From Dactylosporangium roseum (GTDB taxonomy: Bacteria > Actinomycetota > Actinomycetes > Mycobacteriales > Micromonosporaceae): a DNA stretch of 64,000 nt. Positions within the stretch are counted from its first letter, which is position 1, and each line of letters starts with the position of its first letter. Positions 1 to 8,603 of the stretch are shown in pieces. The notes beneath the pieces are model-generated. The model made no database searches, was not told the origin of the DNA, and worked only from the letters and a program-made list of their open reading frames with translations. The position numbers and the translations under genes are program-made. Location of the stretch: positions 5,633,001-5,697,000 of the forward strand of contig NZ_CP073721.1 of NCBI RefSeq assembly GCF_025264685.1. Direction: 5' to 3'.

Positions 1-223
1 GCAGGTCGAGCGGCCCGGCGACCTTCGACGGCTGGAAGTTGTCGAGGGTCTTCTTGCCGTTGACGTACACGTCGACCGGCTGGCCCGGGATGCCGTGCAC
101 CACCGACACCTTGCTGGGCCCGGCGGCGTGCGCCGGCGAGGCGACCAGCAGGGTGGCCGCAGCGACGGCGCCCAGCGCCCCGGCTCCGGCGGCGACGCGG
201 CGCAACGTCAGACGAATGCTCAT
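1..223 (-). CDS. DUF4397 domain secreted protein, N-terminal part (runs off window)
   Basis: Only the first 74 codons are in the window. The start ATG (read from 223) has a GGAAGGG ribosome site upstream. A Tat/Sec-like leader with an arginine-rich start and an alanine-rich core ends near 'SPAHAA'. The next residues, 'VSVVHGIPGQPVDVYVNG', are the typical opening of DUF4397, an Ig-like cell-surface domain of unknown function common in actinobacteria. The protein is probably exported; its role is not known. The assignment rests on this opening motif only. Confidence 0.8.
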   Translation of the reverse strand, partial: MSIRLTLRRVAAGAGALGAVAAATLLVASPAHAAGPSKVSVVHGIPGQPVDVYVNGKKTLDNFQPSKVAGPLDL

Positions 224-582
224 GGTGAAGCCCTTCCACTTTCCGGACATACGAGCGGCTTGCTCTGTCGCCATGTCCTTCGCGCGCTGGAGGGCAGTGC
301 GGATTCAGTCGGTGGAATTTGCCACGAATCGCATCCATGCGCGGGTCGTGACACGAACTGACTTCGATACGGGGCTTGACTGGTTCATCCAACCGCGTAC
401 CAGGCGGGCGGTCCGGCCAGCGCTCCTGGACAGGACAGCGTCGGTCCCTTCCGGGATGCAGCTTTACCCGGGTTCCGCAGTCCGTGGTAACACGCGAGTC
501 TGAATTCGTGGCTTGAGCTGCGGAAATGCCGGTAGGGCCGGGAGGTGGCGTGTCTACGCCGTCCGGCCTGTGTCGGTGGTGT
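224..582. other. Intergenic stretch
   Basis: I see no convincing gene. Short open frames here lack ribosome sites and recognisable motifs. It should hold the promoter of the leftward DUF4397 gene; no clear -35/-10 pair stands out. Confidence 0.5.
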
Positions 583-1029
583 TCAACGGGGGTCGAAGGT
601 AGTGACCCGGGCTGGCGGCTGGGCGGAAAGGGCCTGGTAGATGGCCTTCTGATCGGGGTTGAGCGGGGTCGTCTGGGTGACGGGGCCGGCCGGGCCGGCG
701 AGGGTTACCTGGGTGATTCGCCTGAGTTGCCGTTGATGTTCGCCAGGCTTGGCCGGTGCCGCGTTCGGCGACGCGGGTCAGCAGCAGGGCCAGCCAGCAG
801 ATGAGCACGTGCGCGCGGATGCGGTGTTCGAGGCGGTGGAAGACCGGCCGGAGCAGCAGTTGGGTCTTGAGATCGCGGAAGCCGCGTTCGGCCTCGAGGA
901 GGTTCTTGTAGCGCAGCGCGACGTCCCCGGCGCTGATGCGCGGGTCGGAGGTGGCGATGAGGTACTTGCCGTCCAGCCGGGCCTCGGTCTTGACTTTGCT
1001 CGTGTTGATGCGCAGCCGGCCGTTGGCAA
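583..1029 (-). pseudogene. IS1634-family transposase, C-terminal remnant
   Basis: Reading leftward from about 1029, the translation has the signature end of IS1634 (IS4-like DDE) transposases: 'RYKNLLEAERGFRDLKTQ', containing the catalytic-core Glu, then 'RPVFHRLEHRIRAHVLICW'. The frame breaks near 735. The normal C-terminus ('TPLNPDQKAIYQALSAQPP' to a TGA at 583-585) continues in another frame. The N-terminal DDE half is absent; at 1029-1030 the sequence switches abruptly to an RHS fragment on the other strand. It cannot make an active transposase. Confidence 0.85.
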
Positions 1030-1252
1030 CTACCCCTACCCCTACACCTACACCTACGACAACGCCGACAACACCACCGGTACCAGCGATGCACCGGCCG
1101 GCCAGACTTCCGACCAGTGCTTCACCTACGACTACCTGCGCCGGCTCACCCAGGCCTGGACCCCCGCGTCCGGTGTCTGCGCCGCCGCACCGACCATCGC
1201 CGGCCTCGGCGGTCCCGCACCCTACTGGCAGAGCAAGAGAACCCAGTACTAG
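1030..1252 (+). pseudogene. RHS/YD-repeat protein fragment
   Basis: The plus strand reads 'YTYDNADNTTGTSDAPAG', then 'CFTYDYLRRLTQAWTPAS' and 'GLGGPAPYWQS'. This is the YD-repeat pattern of the large actinobacterial RHS proteins (polymorphic toxins or wall-associated proteins). Both ends are cut: the 5' side abuts the IS1634 remnant, and after 'PYWQS' the reading becomes 'KRTQY' and stops. A short run of repeated Pro/Thr-Tyr codons (about 1033-1056) sits at the break. It is a leftover piece of a gene of several kilobases, not a functional gene. Confidence 0.8.
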
Positions 1253-1340
1253 TCGCAATAGTTGACCGGAGTTGTTCGGGGCGGTGCGGGACCTGTGGAC
1301 CGCACCGCCCCGAGGTCTCGATGTCTCCTTAGGATGTGAA

Positions 1341-1736
1341 ATGTCGCCGCTTCGTTGGGGCCTTCGGGGGTTCGGGCTATTCGTGTTGACGACCGTCGTC
1401 GTCTCGTTCGTGCACCTCACAACCTTCGGGAAAGGCTATCAAGACCTGGCGAGAGGGTCGGTCGCTCCCGTCGCGGGCGGCACCATGTACCTGGCACTGC
1501 TCATCCTGCTCGGGGTCGCAGTTCCGTCGGCCATGGCGATATTCTGCGTGTATCTCCTCGGGCGCAGGTTCGGAGCATCCCGCGTGGTCGTGATCGGTCC
1601 CGTCCTGCTTCTCCTGGCAATGGTTCCGCTGTTCATCATTGAGGTTTCCTTCAGGAGGGCGTCGGTATTCATCCCATACGGAATCGGCCAGATCCTGGCT
1701 GGTCTATTCCTTTCGCGCTCGTTTCCGAGGTTGTGA
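1341..1736 (+). CDS. Hypothetical four-helix membrane protein
   Basis: This 131-residue protein is not recognised. Four hydrophobic segments are visible: 'FGLFVLTTVVVSFVHL', 'LALLILLGVAVPSAMAIFCV', 'VVVIGPVLLLLAMVPLFII' and a C-terminal 'GIGQILAGLFL'. They suggest a small integral membrane protein. I chose the ATG at 1341 over the upstream start at 1272, which would add an uncharged Pro-rich extension and has no better ribosome site. It is isolated among mobile-element debris, so an accessory or relict role is possible. Confidence 0.55.
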   Translation: MSPLRWGLRGFGLFVLTTVVVSFVHLTTFGKGYQDLARGSVAPVAGGTMYLALLILLGVAVPSAMAIFCVYLLGRRFGASRVVVIGPVLLLLAMVPLFIIEVSFRRASVFIPYGIGQILAGLFLSRSFPRL

Positions 1737-1744
1737 GGCCCCTC

Positions 1745-2285
1745 TTGGTCCGATAACGCCCTGGACGGCGCTTGCGGTCGTACGCCGACGGGCAGGCGAT
1801 GCCGTCGTTGGTCAACCCGCGAGCGATCGAGGTCATGCCCCGCCCGGCGACGTACTCGGTGAAGATCCGCTGCACGATCGGCGCGGTGACCGGGTCGGGC
1901 TCCAGCCGGTGCAGCCGCCTGCCCAGGGCCGCCTTGGCCGGATTCGGGTGCGGGCCGGCGTCGGCGAGCCGGTAACCGTACGGCGGGTGACCGCCCAGGA
2001 AGCGATCTCGGTCTGGGCCCGCATCGCCGACCGTACGCGGATCTTGATCCGATTCCGCTCCCCTTACTCATCCCGCCGTAGAGCGCCATCACCAGGTCGT
2101 GGGCATCGCTGCCCGGGTTGATCGCGCCGCCGACCTCGGGCACCCACAGTGGCACGCTGTAGTGCACGAAGATATTGCGGATCAGGCGGAGTTGCATCAG
2201 GTCGTCGAACTGCCGGGCGGACATGGTGTTTCGCGTATCACCAACCACAACGGCATCGAACGAGCGATCCGGATCGGTCAACGCG
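1745..2285 (-). pseudogene. Serine recombinase (resolvase family), frameshifted fragment
   Basis: Three consecutive frames rebuild the middle of an actinobacterial serine recombinase. 'DPDRSFDAVVVGDT' and 'YSVPLWVPEVGGAINPGS' are the C-terminal half of the resolvase catalytic domain. 'MRAQTEI' opens the linker. 'QRIFTEYVAGRGMTSIARGL' with 'NDGIACPSAYD' is the Recombinase domain. Frame changes fall near 2040 and near 2000. The N-terminus with the catalytic Ser and the C-terminal zinc-ribbon part are missing. It is a dead integrase of a former element. Confidence 0.85.
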
Positions 2286-2440
2286 TGAGGAAGCGCCGAC
2301 CTTGGTAGCCGCCGATTTTGGCGTGACCGAACCCGGCGCCCTGCTTCTGCTTACCGTAGATCCGCCGCAGCGGCGAGTCGACCATGGTGACCGCGCCGGC
2401 GCCGGGCAGCAGCGGCGCCTTTGCGGTCAGCCGGACAGGA
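2286..2440 (-). pseudogene. IS1380-family transposase fragment
   Basis: Reading leftward: 'AGAVTMVDSPLRRIYG', then 'KQKQGAGFGHAKIGGYQ'. This matches the DDE-core region of IS1380 transposases, where a D-D/S-T-x-R-x-V-Y-G segment is followed by KQGAxxGH/YT. Only about 45 codons survive, directly joined to the serine-recombinase remnant at about 2285. The short length limits certainty. Confidence 0.6.
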
Positions 2441-2539
2441 ACTGCCATGCGGCGGCCTGCACCTGCCGGACATGGCCGTGGCTAAGAAATTGCCGAAAAA
2501 TGACTGGTGTTTCTGCCCCGTGCGAGTGTCTGATGTGAT

Positions 2540-3900
2540 ATGGCCGTGACGGTGGAAACCGAGCTGGTGTTGCGGGGAAGTTTCAGGTGCTGTTTCCGCA
2601 TCTGGATGAGCGGCAGCGGCGGTTGTTGATGGGTGCTGAGGCTCGTGCGTTGGGGTATGGCGGGATTCGGGCGGTGGCGCGGGCGGCCGGGGTGGCGGAG
2701 AACACGGTGGCCCGTGGAGTATCCGATCTGGACAGTGGCGGGCCGCCGTTGGGCCGCACAGGTCGGCCGGGCGGAGGTCGTAAGCGGCTGGTCGAGCTGG
2801 ATCCTGAGCTGCGCGCGGTGTTGCTGGCGTTGGTGGAGCCGGACGAGCGGGGCGATCCGATGTCGCCGCTGCAGTGGACGACGAAGTCCACCCGCCGGCT
2901 GGCGGAGGAGTTGACCCGGCAAGGCCGTCGCATCGGCGCGGACACCGTCGCCGACCTGCTGCGCGCCGAGGGATTCAGCCTGCAGGCCCCGACCAAGACG
3001 ATTGAGGGCAAGCGGCACCCGGACCGGGACGCCCAGTTCCACTACATCAACGACCAGGTCAAAGACCACCAGGATGCCGGGGATCCGGTGGTCAGCGTGG
3101 ATACCAAGAAGAAAGAACTCGTCGGGCAGTTCAGCAACCCCGGTCGGCAGTGGCGGCCCACGGGCGAGCCGGTCGCCACGCGCACCCATGACTTTCCCAG
3201 TGACAGCATGGGCAAGGCCGTGCCCTACGGCGTCTACGACCTGGCCGCCGATTCCGGCTGGGTCAACGTCGGCACCGACCACGACACCGCCGCGTTCGCC
3301 GTCGAGTCGATCCGCCGCTGGTGGACCGCGATCGGCCACCGCGACTACCCGGCCGCCGGGCGGCTACTGATCACCGCGGACCCGGGCGGGTCCAACGGGT
3401 ACCACACCCGGGCCTGGAAGACCGAACTGGCCGCGTTCGCCGCGCAGACCGGGCTGCAGATCACCGTCTGCCACTTCCCGCCCGGCACCTCCAAGTGGAA
3501 CAAGGTCGAGCACCGGCTGTTCAGCCACATCACCATGAACCGGCGCGGCCGGCCACCGGCCAGCCACGAAGTCGTCGTGCAGTCGATCGCCGCCACCACC
3601 ACGCGGACATGACCGCCCTGCCGATCGCCAGGCACGCCTTCCACGGTGACTGGAACTACACCCTGCACCCGCAACCAGCCACCGGCGACAGCCACGGCAC
3701 CGACCAGCACCACCGGCCGGCGGCCGAGCCTGTCCTACTGCCGGATCCGCTGCTGACCGGACTATCCACACAGGACCTCCAGCAACTCGTCACCGACCTC
3801 GACGCGCTGCGCCAGACCCAACGCCATGCCCGGCACGAGCAGGCCGCCCGCCACGCCGAGCAGCAAGGCAAACGTGGCGCCCCTCAAGTACCACTGCCAG
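2540..3900 (+). pseudogene. ISAzo13-family transposase, frameshifted at both ends
   Basis: The central 341 codons (from a GTG at 2587) match ISAzo13 transposases: an HTH-like N-terminus 'FPHLDERQRRLLMGAEARAL', a DDE core with 'VSVDTKKKELVGQF', 'GTDHDTAAFAVESIRRWW', 'LLITADPGGSNGY' and 'PPGTSKWNKVEHRLFSHI'. The natural start appears to be 2540 or 2546 ('VTVETELVLR'), but one base is missing near 2576. At about 3610 the usual segment after 'ATTTRT' is deleted. The true C-terminus 'ALPIARHAFHGDWNYTL' follows in a different frame, then further element sequence runs to about 3900. The copy is probably inactive, though trans-mobilisation cannot be excluded. I could not define terminal inverted repeats. 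Confidence 0.85.
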
Positions 3901-3935
3901 TGTTTCCTTGTTGCCGACAGAAGAGGAAACAGCTC

Positions 3936-6194
3936 ATGACCGCACCTTCCGACGGCGCTCCGAACGGATCGCCGGGCGCCTACCTGCGCCGATTTCGGCT
4001 CGCCGCACGGATGTCCCTGGCCGACCTGGCCAACAAGGCCCACTACAGTCGGGGATATCTCAGCAAGATCGAGAACGGTCTCAAGCCGCTGAGCCGGGAC
4101 ATTGCACAACGTTGCGACGACGCCATCGGCGCCGGGGGCGCCCTGCTGCGGCTCGTCCAGGGACAGCCCGCGGTCCGCCGGCGACGCCAGGTCCCGGTGA
4201 TTCGGATAGTCGACCTGCCGCCCGCAACGACCTGGTTCTACGGTCGCGATGACCTGCTGGACCGGATCGCCGCCCTGCTCGACCCGAAACGTCCCCGCGC
4301 ATCGGTCATCGCGTTGTTCGGCCTGCCCGGCGCCGGCAAGACCGAACTGGCCGTTCAGATCGCCACGCAGATCCTCGACGCATATGACGGCTGTCTGTTC
4401 GTCGACCTACGCGGCGACCAAGGGCCGCTTGCGACCGACGACGTGATGAACAAGGTACTGCGTCGCCTGGGACTGCCCGGTGAGCTGATCCCGCACGATG
4501 CCGACGAGCAGACCGCCCTGTACCGGAGGACGGTCCGCGAGCGCCGGCTGCTTCTGGTGCTCGACAACGCCGGCGGCGTCGCCCAGGTCAGCCCGCTGCT
4601 CCCGCCGGGCGGGCGCTCCGACGTCATCGTCACCAGCCGCATCCGGCTTGCCGCGCTCGATGAGGCGGAACACATCCAGGTCGGCGAACTCGACCCACTG
4701 GCCGCTCGACGGCTGTTCGCGAGCGTCACCGGCATTGACACCGCCCTTGACGACCCAGCGCGCAATGAGCAGGTGGACCGGATCGCCACACAGTGCGGGT
4801 TCCTTCCGCTGGCGGTCCGGGTCGCGGCGGCCCGGGTGCGAGGCGGATCGGATGACGCGCTGGACCGGCTCGCGGTGCAGCTCGACGAGGCGCCACGGTT
4901 CAGCGTGCTCGATGACGGCACCCGCAGCGTCGGTGCGGCGTTCGCGTCGGCCGTTGCGGCATTGCCGGCCGAGGTTGCTCACGCACTCGCCCATCTGTCA
5001 CTGCATCCCGGGCGCGAGTTCGACGACCGGTCGGCCGCGCTGCTCACCGGAGCCGGCGCGGCGCCCGGTCATGACGTCGTCCGACTGCTGGAGGGGCTGA
5101 TCGATGCGTGCCTGCTCGAGCGGCGGCATGCCGGCCGGTTCGCGTTCCACGATTTGGTGCAGCTCTTCGCGACGGAATTGGCCCGAGCACTGCCTCGGGA
5201 AGGTGCCAAGGACCGGTTCCTGCAGGGATACCTCCAGATAGCCCAACACGCCGACCTCATCGTCACCCCGAGCCGGTTCCGGGCGCCGCAGGTGCGACCA
5301 GAACCGGCCGACTGGTATGCGAAGTTCGCTGACGCGGAGGCGGCCACACGGTGGTTCGACGACGAGCAGAGTGCCTTCGTCGGCGTCTGCGAACTCGCTG
5401 CGGTAGATCGTCCCGACATCTGCTGGCGGCTCGCGTATGCACTGCGAGACTACTATTTCCGGACGAAACGGTGGGCGCCGTGGGTGCGCACCCATGTGCT
5501 GGCGCTGGCCGCGGCCGTGCAGTGCGACGACCCGTGGGCGGTCGCCGTCACCTGCAACAACCTCGGTCTGGCCTACGCCGAGACGGAGCGGTTCGAGGCG
5601 GCCGCCGTGCAGTACGCGAGGGCGCTGGAGCTCTTTTCGAGCCTCGACGACGGCTACGGCGCGGCCAACACCATCGGTCATCAGGCATGGCTGGCGCACT
5701 GCCTCGGCCACCAGCCGACCGCCATCCGGCTGGGTCTTCAGGCGCTGCGGTTCTACGAGCGCCACGACGTCAGCCGCAACGCGGCCATCACCCTGCGGAC
5801 CGTGGCGCTGGCCGAGGCCGCGGACCGCGAGTTCGATGCTGCGCTCGGGCACCTGTACCGAGCCCGGGAGATCTTCTCCGCCGAAGGCTTGATGCTGGAC
5901 GAGGTGATGACGCTGAACTGCATCGGCGAGGTCTACGCACAGACGTTGAACCTGGCCCGGTCGGCGAAGTACTTCCGCTCCGCACGCAGGCTGGGCCGGA
6001 CCGCCGGCAGCACCTTCGAGCAGGCCAGGGCGCTCTGCGGGCTGGCCTGCGTCGAGGCGACCGCCGGTCGGGCCCAGCACGCGGCGTTGCTCGTGGATCA
6101 GGCCCACACCCTGCACACCGGTTACCACCCCGTCCCCCGACAGGCCACCCGCCCGCATGCGTCAGGAGTTGTCGATGAGCAACCAACGGTATGA
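3936..6194 (+). CDS. XRE HTH-NB-ARC-TPR STAND protein
   Basis: This 752-residue protein has the AfsR/SARP-like regulator layout of actinomycetes. An XRE HTH lies at about 14-65 ('AARMSLADLANKAHYSRGYLSKIENG' region), an NB-ARC ATPase at about 100-370 (Walker A 'GLPGAGKTELA', Walker B 'RLLLVLDNAGG', sensor 'DVIVTSRIR', GLPL-like 'GFLPLAVRV'), a winged-helix/MHD-like region ('FAFHDLVQLFATELA'), and TPR-like repeats from about 500 ('NNLGLAYAETERFEAA', 'LNCIGEVYAQTLNLARSAKYF'). The ATG has an AAGAGGA ribosome site. Its end overlaps the TIR gene by 20 nt. Such STAND proteins act as ATP-driven switches, in regulation or in cell-suicide immunity; which applies here is open. Confidence 0.85.
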   Translation: MTAPSDGAPNGSPGAYLRRFRLAARMSLADLANKAHYSRGYLSKIENGLKPLSRDIAQRCDDAIGAGGALLRLVQGQPAVRRRRQVPVIRIVDLPPATTWFYGRDDLLDRIAALLDPKRPRASVIALFGLPGAGKTELAVQIATQILDAYDGCLFVDLRGDQGPLATDDVMNKVLRRLGLPGELIPHDADEQTALYRRTVRERRLLLVLDNAGGVAQVSPLLPPGGRSDVIVTSRIRLAALDEAEHIQVGELDPLAARRLFASVTGIDTALDDPARNEQVDRIATQCGFLPLAVRVAAARVRGGSDDALDRLAVQLDEAPRFSVLDDGTRSVGAAFASAVAALPAEVAHALAHLSLHPGREFDDRSAALLTGAGAAPGHDVVRLLEGLIDACLLERRHAGRFAFHDLVQLFATELARALPREGAKDRFLQGYLQIAQHADLIVTPSRFRAPQVRPEPADWYAKFADAEAATRWFDDEQSAFVGVCELAAVDRPDICWRLAYALRDYYFRTKRWAPWVRTHVLALAAAVQCDDPWAVAVTCNNLGLAYAETERFEAAAVQYARALELFSSLDDGYGAANTIGHQAWLAHCLGHQPTAIRLGLQALRFYERHDVSRNAAITLRTVALAEAADREFDAALGHLYRAREIFSAEGLMLDEVMTLNCIGEVYAQTLNLARSAKYFRSARRLGRTAGSTFEQARALCGLACVEATAGRAQHAALLVDQAHTLHTGYHPVPRQATRPHASGVVDEQPTV

Positions 6195-7464
6195 CGTGTT
6201 CCCGTCGCTTGCCGGGCCTGACCGGGACGCCGTCCGCCGGCTGTATGCCGCACTGACCAGCGTCGGCCTTACCGTATTCATCGACGAGCGCGAAATCCGG
6301 GAATACCACGGCATCACCGCCGAGATCGAGCAGGCGCCGCATCATTCAAAGGCGCTGGTGGCGTACTATTCGCGGCACTTCACCAGCCGCACCGCGTGCC
6401 AGTACGAGCTGACCGCAGCGTTCCTGGCCGGCCAGCGGGACGGCGACCCGACCAAGCGCGTTCTGGTATTCAATCCGCACGAGGAGACCGATCACCTGCT
6501 CCCGGCGGAGCTGGCCGAGGACAAGTTCGACCGGCTTCCCGCGCATACGACGCCGCCACGATGGCGAAGGTGACCGCCTTGATCGTCGCTAGGGTCAAAC
6601 CCTGAACGGCTACATCGGTGGGGTGCCGTTCACTCGACGTCCGAGATGGTACGGGCGGCGTGAGGGCTCATACGAGTTCGTCGGGCGGTACCGCGAGCTG
6701 TGGCTGCTGCACTCCGCCCTGCACCGGCAGCGGTTCGGTCTGACGCAGTACGCCTCCTCCGGCCCACTCGCGATCCTGGTCGGCATTCCCGGCATCGGGA
6801 AGTCGGAGTTGGCGGCCGCCTACGCGTGGCAGTTCGGCGCTGCGCACTTGGGCGGGGTGCACTGGATCTCCCTGGCCGGCAGCCCGGCCGAATCCACCGC
6901 CGTCTCCGCACGGTTCATCGACGCGCTCCGTTCGCTGCTTGCCCAGGTCGGCCTCGACGTCGGCCGGACCGGACCACGTGCGCGGCATATTCGCTGAGTA
7001 GCTCGTGGCGAAGGGAGGAGCCGAGCCTGCTCGTCGTGGACGACATCCCCGGGGGTCGCGCTCGGCAGCGAACTGGTGGTGCCCGCGGGCACCCGCCTGC
7101 ACACCGTTCTGGTCACGAACAAGGCCGCCTTCGACGGTCCGGCGACCCTGGTCGAGATCGGGTCGATGACGTTGACGGACTCGGTGGAGGTGCTGCGGCG
7201 GTACCGAACCGGCAGTGACACTGAGGTGGAAGCGCTCGCGAAAAGGCTGGACGGGCACCCGATGGCGCTCAAGCTGGCCGGTCGCGAACTGCGGGACCTG
7301 GGCGGGAGGCTGCGGTCACCGCGCTGCGCCATGGCTTGATCGGCACGCCGGCGGACGACGCCTGGCAGATCCACACCTTGGTCCGAGACACCGCGGCGGA
7401 GCACCTGCCGTCCGCCCCGTTGTCGCAGCCGGGATTCATAGTCGATGTGGCACTGCGGGTGTAG
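6175..7464 (+). pseudogene. TIR-NB-ARC protein, multiply frameshifted
   Basis: A good ribosome site (AGGAGT) precedes ATG 6175. The first 132 codons form an open TIR domain: 'VGLTVFIDEREIREYHGI', 'SKALVAYYSRHFTSRT', 'CQYELTAAFLAG' with the conserved TIR Glu. A frameshift at about 6550 and another at about 6600 separate it from 'NGYIGGVPFTRRPRWYGR' and an NB-ARC P-loop 'GIPGIGKSELAAAYAW'. Further shifts occur at about 6985, about 7060 and about 7310. The rest reads 'SLLVVDDIPGG', 'DGHPMALKLAGREL' and 'DTAAEHLPSAPL' to a TAG at 7464. The ancestral protein was about 430 residues. The TIR part alone could still be translated, so residual NADase function is possible. Confidence 0.8.
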
Positions 7465-7763
7465 CTGGCGATGCCGGTCGTCAGGTTGGTCCAGAGTTGG
7501 TCCAGATCGTTGCCTGCCAGCCACCGATAGTCATCGGGCCGTGCAGCCGCAGGCGGGAGTGGGGTTCACCAACTGTTGGTCTCGGCAGCGTTCGGGACGA
7601 CTTTCCGGTGTTTCCTCTTCGTCCATGCGACATGCAACAGCTTCCTGCGAGCGCTTCAAGGGTCGAGTCTCGAAGGAGCGAAACCGACCGCCCGACATCG
7701 GCCACCAGAATTCGTGGTGTTCGGTTACCGCACCGCATCCACCGACCTGCAAGGAGCAGACCT

Positions 7764-8114
7764 ATGTCCAACAGGACCACAACCCGCCGCCGCCTCGCCC
7801 GGCTGGCCGCCGTCACGGGGGCTGCGGGGGCTGCTGTCGCACTGATGGGCGCTCCCGCGTTCGCGGCCGGACCGTACATCAGCTCGAACTCCGGCGGCGC
7901 CAACATCCGTAGCTGCCCGAACACCGGGTGCGGCAGCTACGGCTTCTGGGGCAACGGCACCAGCGTGACGATGGTGTGCTACACCGACGCCCAATGGGTG
8001 TATCCGCCCAACTCCAACTACGCGTCCAACCGCTGGTTCTACGTCAACAGCCCGCACTCCGGCTACATCCACTCCTCGCTCGTCGCCAGCCAGGTCTCCA
8101 CGCCGCACTGCTGA
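7764..8114 (+). CDS. Secreted SH3-like domain protein
   Basis: This 116-residue protein has a strong AAGGAG site before ATG 7764. Residues 1-34 are a signal peptide with twin-arginine-like 'TRRRLARL' start, an Ala/Val core and an 'AFAAG' cleavage site. The rest is a small cysteine-containing SH3b-like fold: 'GGANIRSCPNTGCGSYGFW', 'VTMVCYTDAQWV', 'NRWFYVNSPHSGYIHSSLV'. It resembles the bacterial SH3 domains that bind peptidoglycan or form stand-alone exported proteins in Streptomyces and Micromonospora. The 300 bases before it (7465-7763) show no gene. Confidence 0.8.
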   Translation: MSNRTTTRRRLARLAAVTGAAGAAVALMGAPAFAAGPYISSNSGGANIRSCPNTGCGSYGFWGNGTSVTMVCYTDAQWVYPPNSNYASNRWFYVNSPHSGYIHSSLVASQVSTPHC

Positions 8115-8166
8115 CCGATGCTCGACAGCCGGCCCGGCGAGCCGTCACGGCCGCCGGGCCACCGGC

Positions 8167-8172
8167 GATAAT
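8167..8172 (+). promoter_or_regulatory. Possible -10 box of a leaderless SEFIR operon
   Basis: GATAAT lies 9 bases before the GTG at 8181, which has no ribosome site. This spacing is what a leaderless transcript starting at the GTG would need. No good -35 is visible, so this is a weak prediction. Confidence 0.3.
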
Positions 8173-8180
8173 GGTCGCCG

Positions 8181-8603
8181 GTGAACAGCATCGCGTTCCG
8201 CTGCGAGCACGGGGGACTGCCGGACCTCCTCGGCACCGGGCTGCTGGGTGGCTACGACGGTGCCGGAGCCTGGACTGTGGTTCTGCCCGCGCTGCGTGAC
8301 TCCGACGAACAACAGCTCGTCGAAACGCAGGAAGGTTTGCACCACGAGCTGCGAGTCAGCAGTGCCTGGGGCCTCGTCAGCGCGATGGCCAGCCTCCTCG
8401 CCATGCGCGGGACCCGACCCGCATCTGCGCTTTCTGAGCCTGGGCGGCAAAGTGTCGGCACGGCCATGCTGATCGAGCGGGTCCTGCGCCGACATGAGGA
8501 CCGGCCACCGATCGACAATCGCCTGTTGGGCGGCGGCACCGAGCTCGCGGTGCGCGCGATCCTGGGTACCTGGAGAGTGCCGGAGCAGGGCTCGGTAGCG
8601 TGA
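8181..8603 (+). CDS. Unknown protein, short relative of the 9772-11325 product
   Basis: The 140-residue product is not a named family to me. Its first 80 residues align with the start of the third gene of this operon: both have a D-L-x-G-x-G-G-x-D-G-x-G-x-WT segment and then 'LHHELRVSSAWGL' against 'LHHDLIMSTPWGL'. After that the two diverge and this protein soon ends, so it looks like a truncated or N-terminal-domain-only paralogue. Its TGA overlaps the GTG start of the SEFIR gene (GTGA), implying translational coupling. The start GTG lacks a ribosome site. Confidence 0.6.
   Translation: MNSIAFRCEHGGLPDLLGTGLLGGYDGAGAWTVVLPALRDSDEQQLVETQEGLHHELRVSSAWGLVSAMASLLAMRGTRPASALSEPGRQSVGTAMLIERVLRRHEDRPPIDNRLLGGGTELAVRAILGTWRVPEQGSVA

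Noticed and set aside
1033..1056. A short tandem repeat (repeated cctac/acctac units) as a minisatellite or CRISPR-like feature.
   Set aside because: It is a few units long and encodes Pro/Thr-Tyr at the RHS break, with no spacers or further copies.
554..1420. A single minus-strand frame across 554-1420 as one gene.
   Set aside because: Only 735-1029 matches a transposase. The rest is antisense to an RHS fragment and shifted sequence.
1439..2281. One continuous minus-strand gene of 280 codons.
   Set aside because: Recombinase similarity moves between three frames, so it is a pseudogene, and its 3' part is antisense to the membrane-protein gene.
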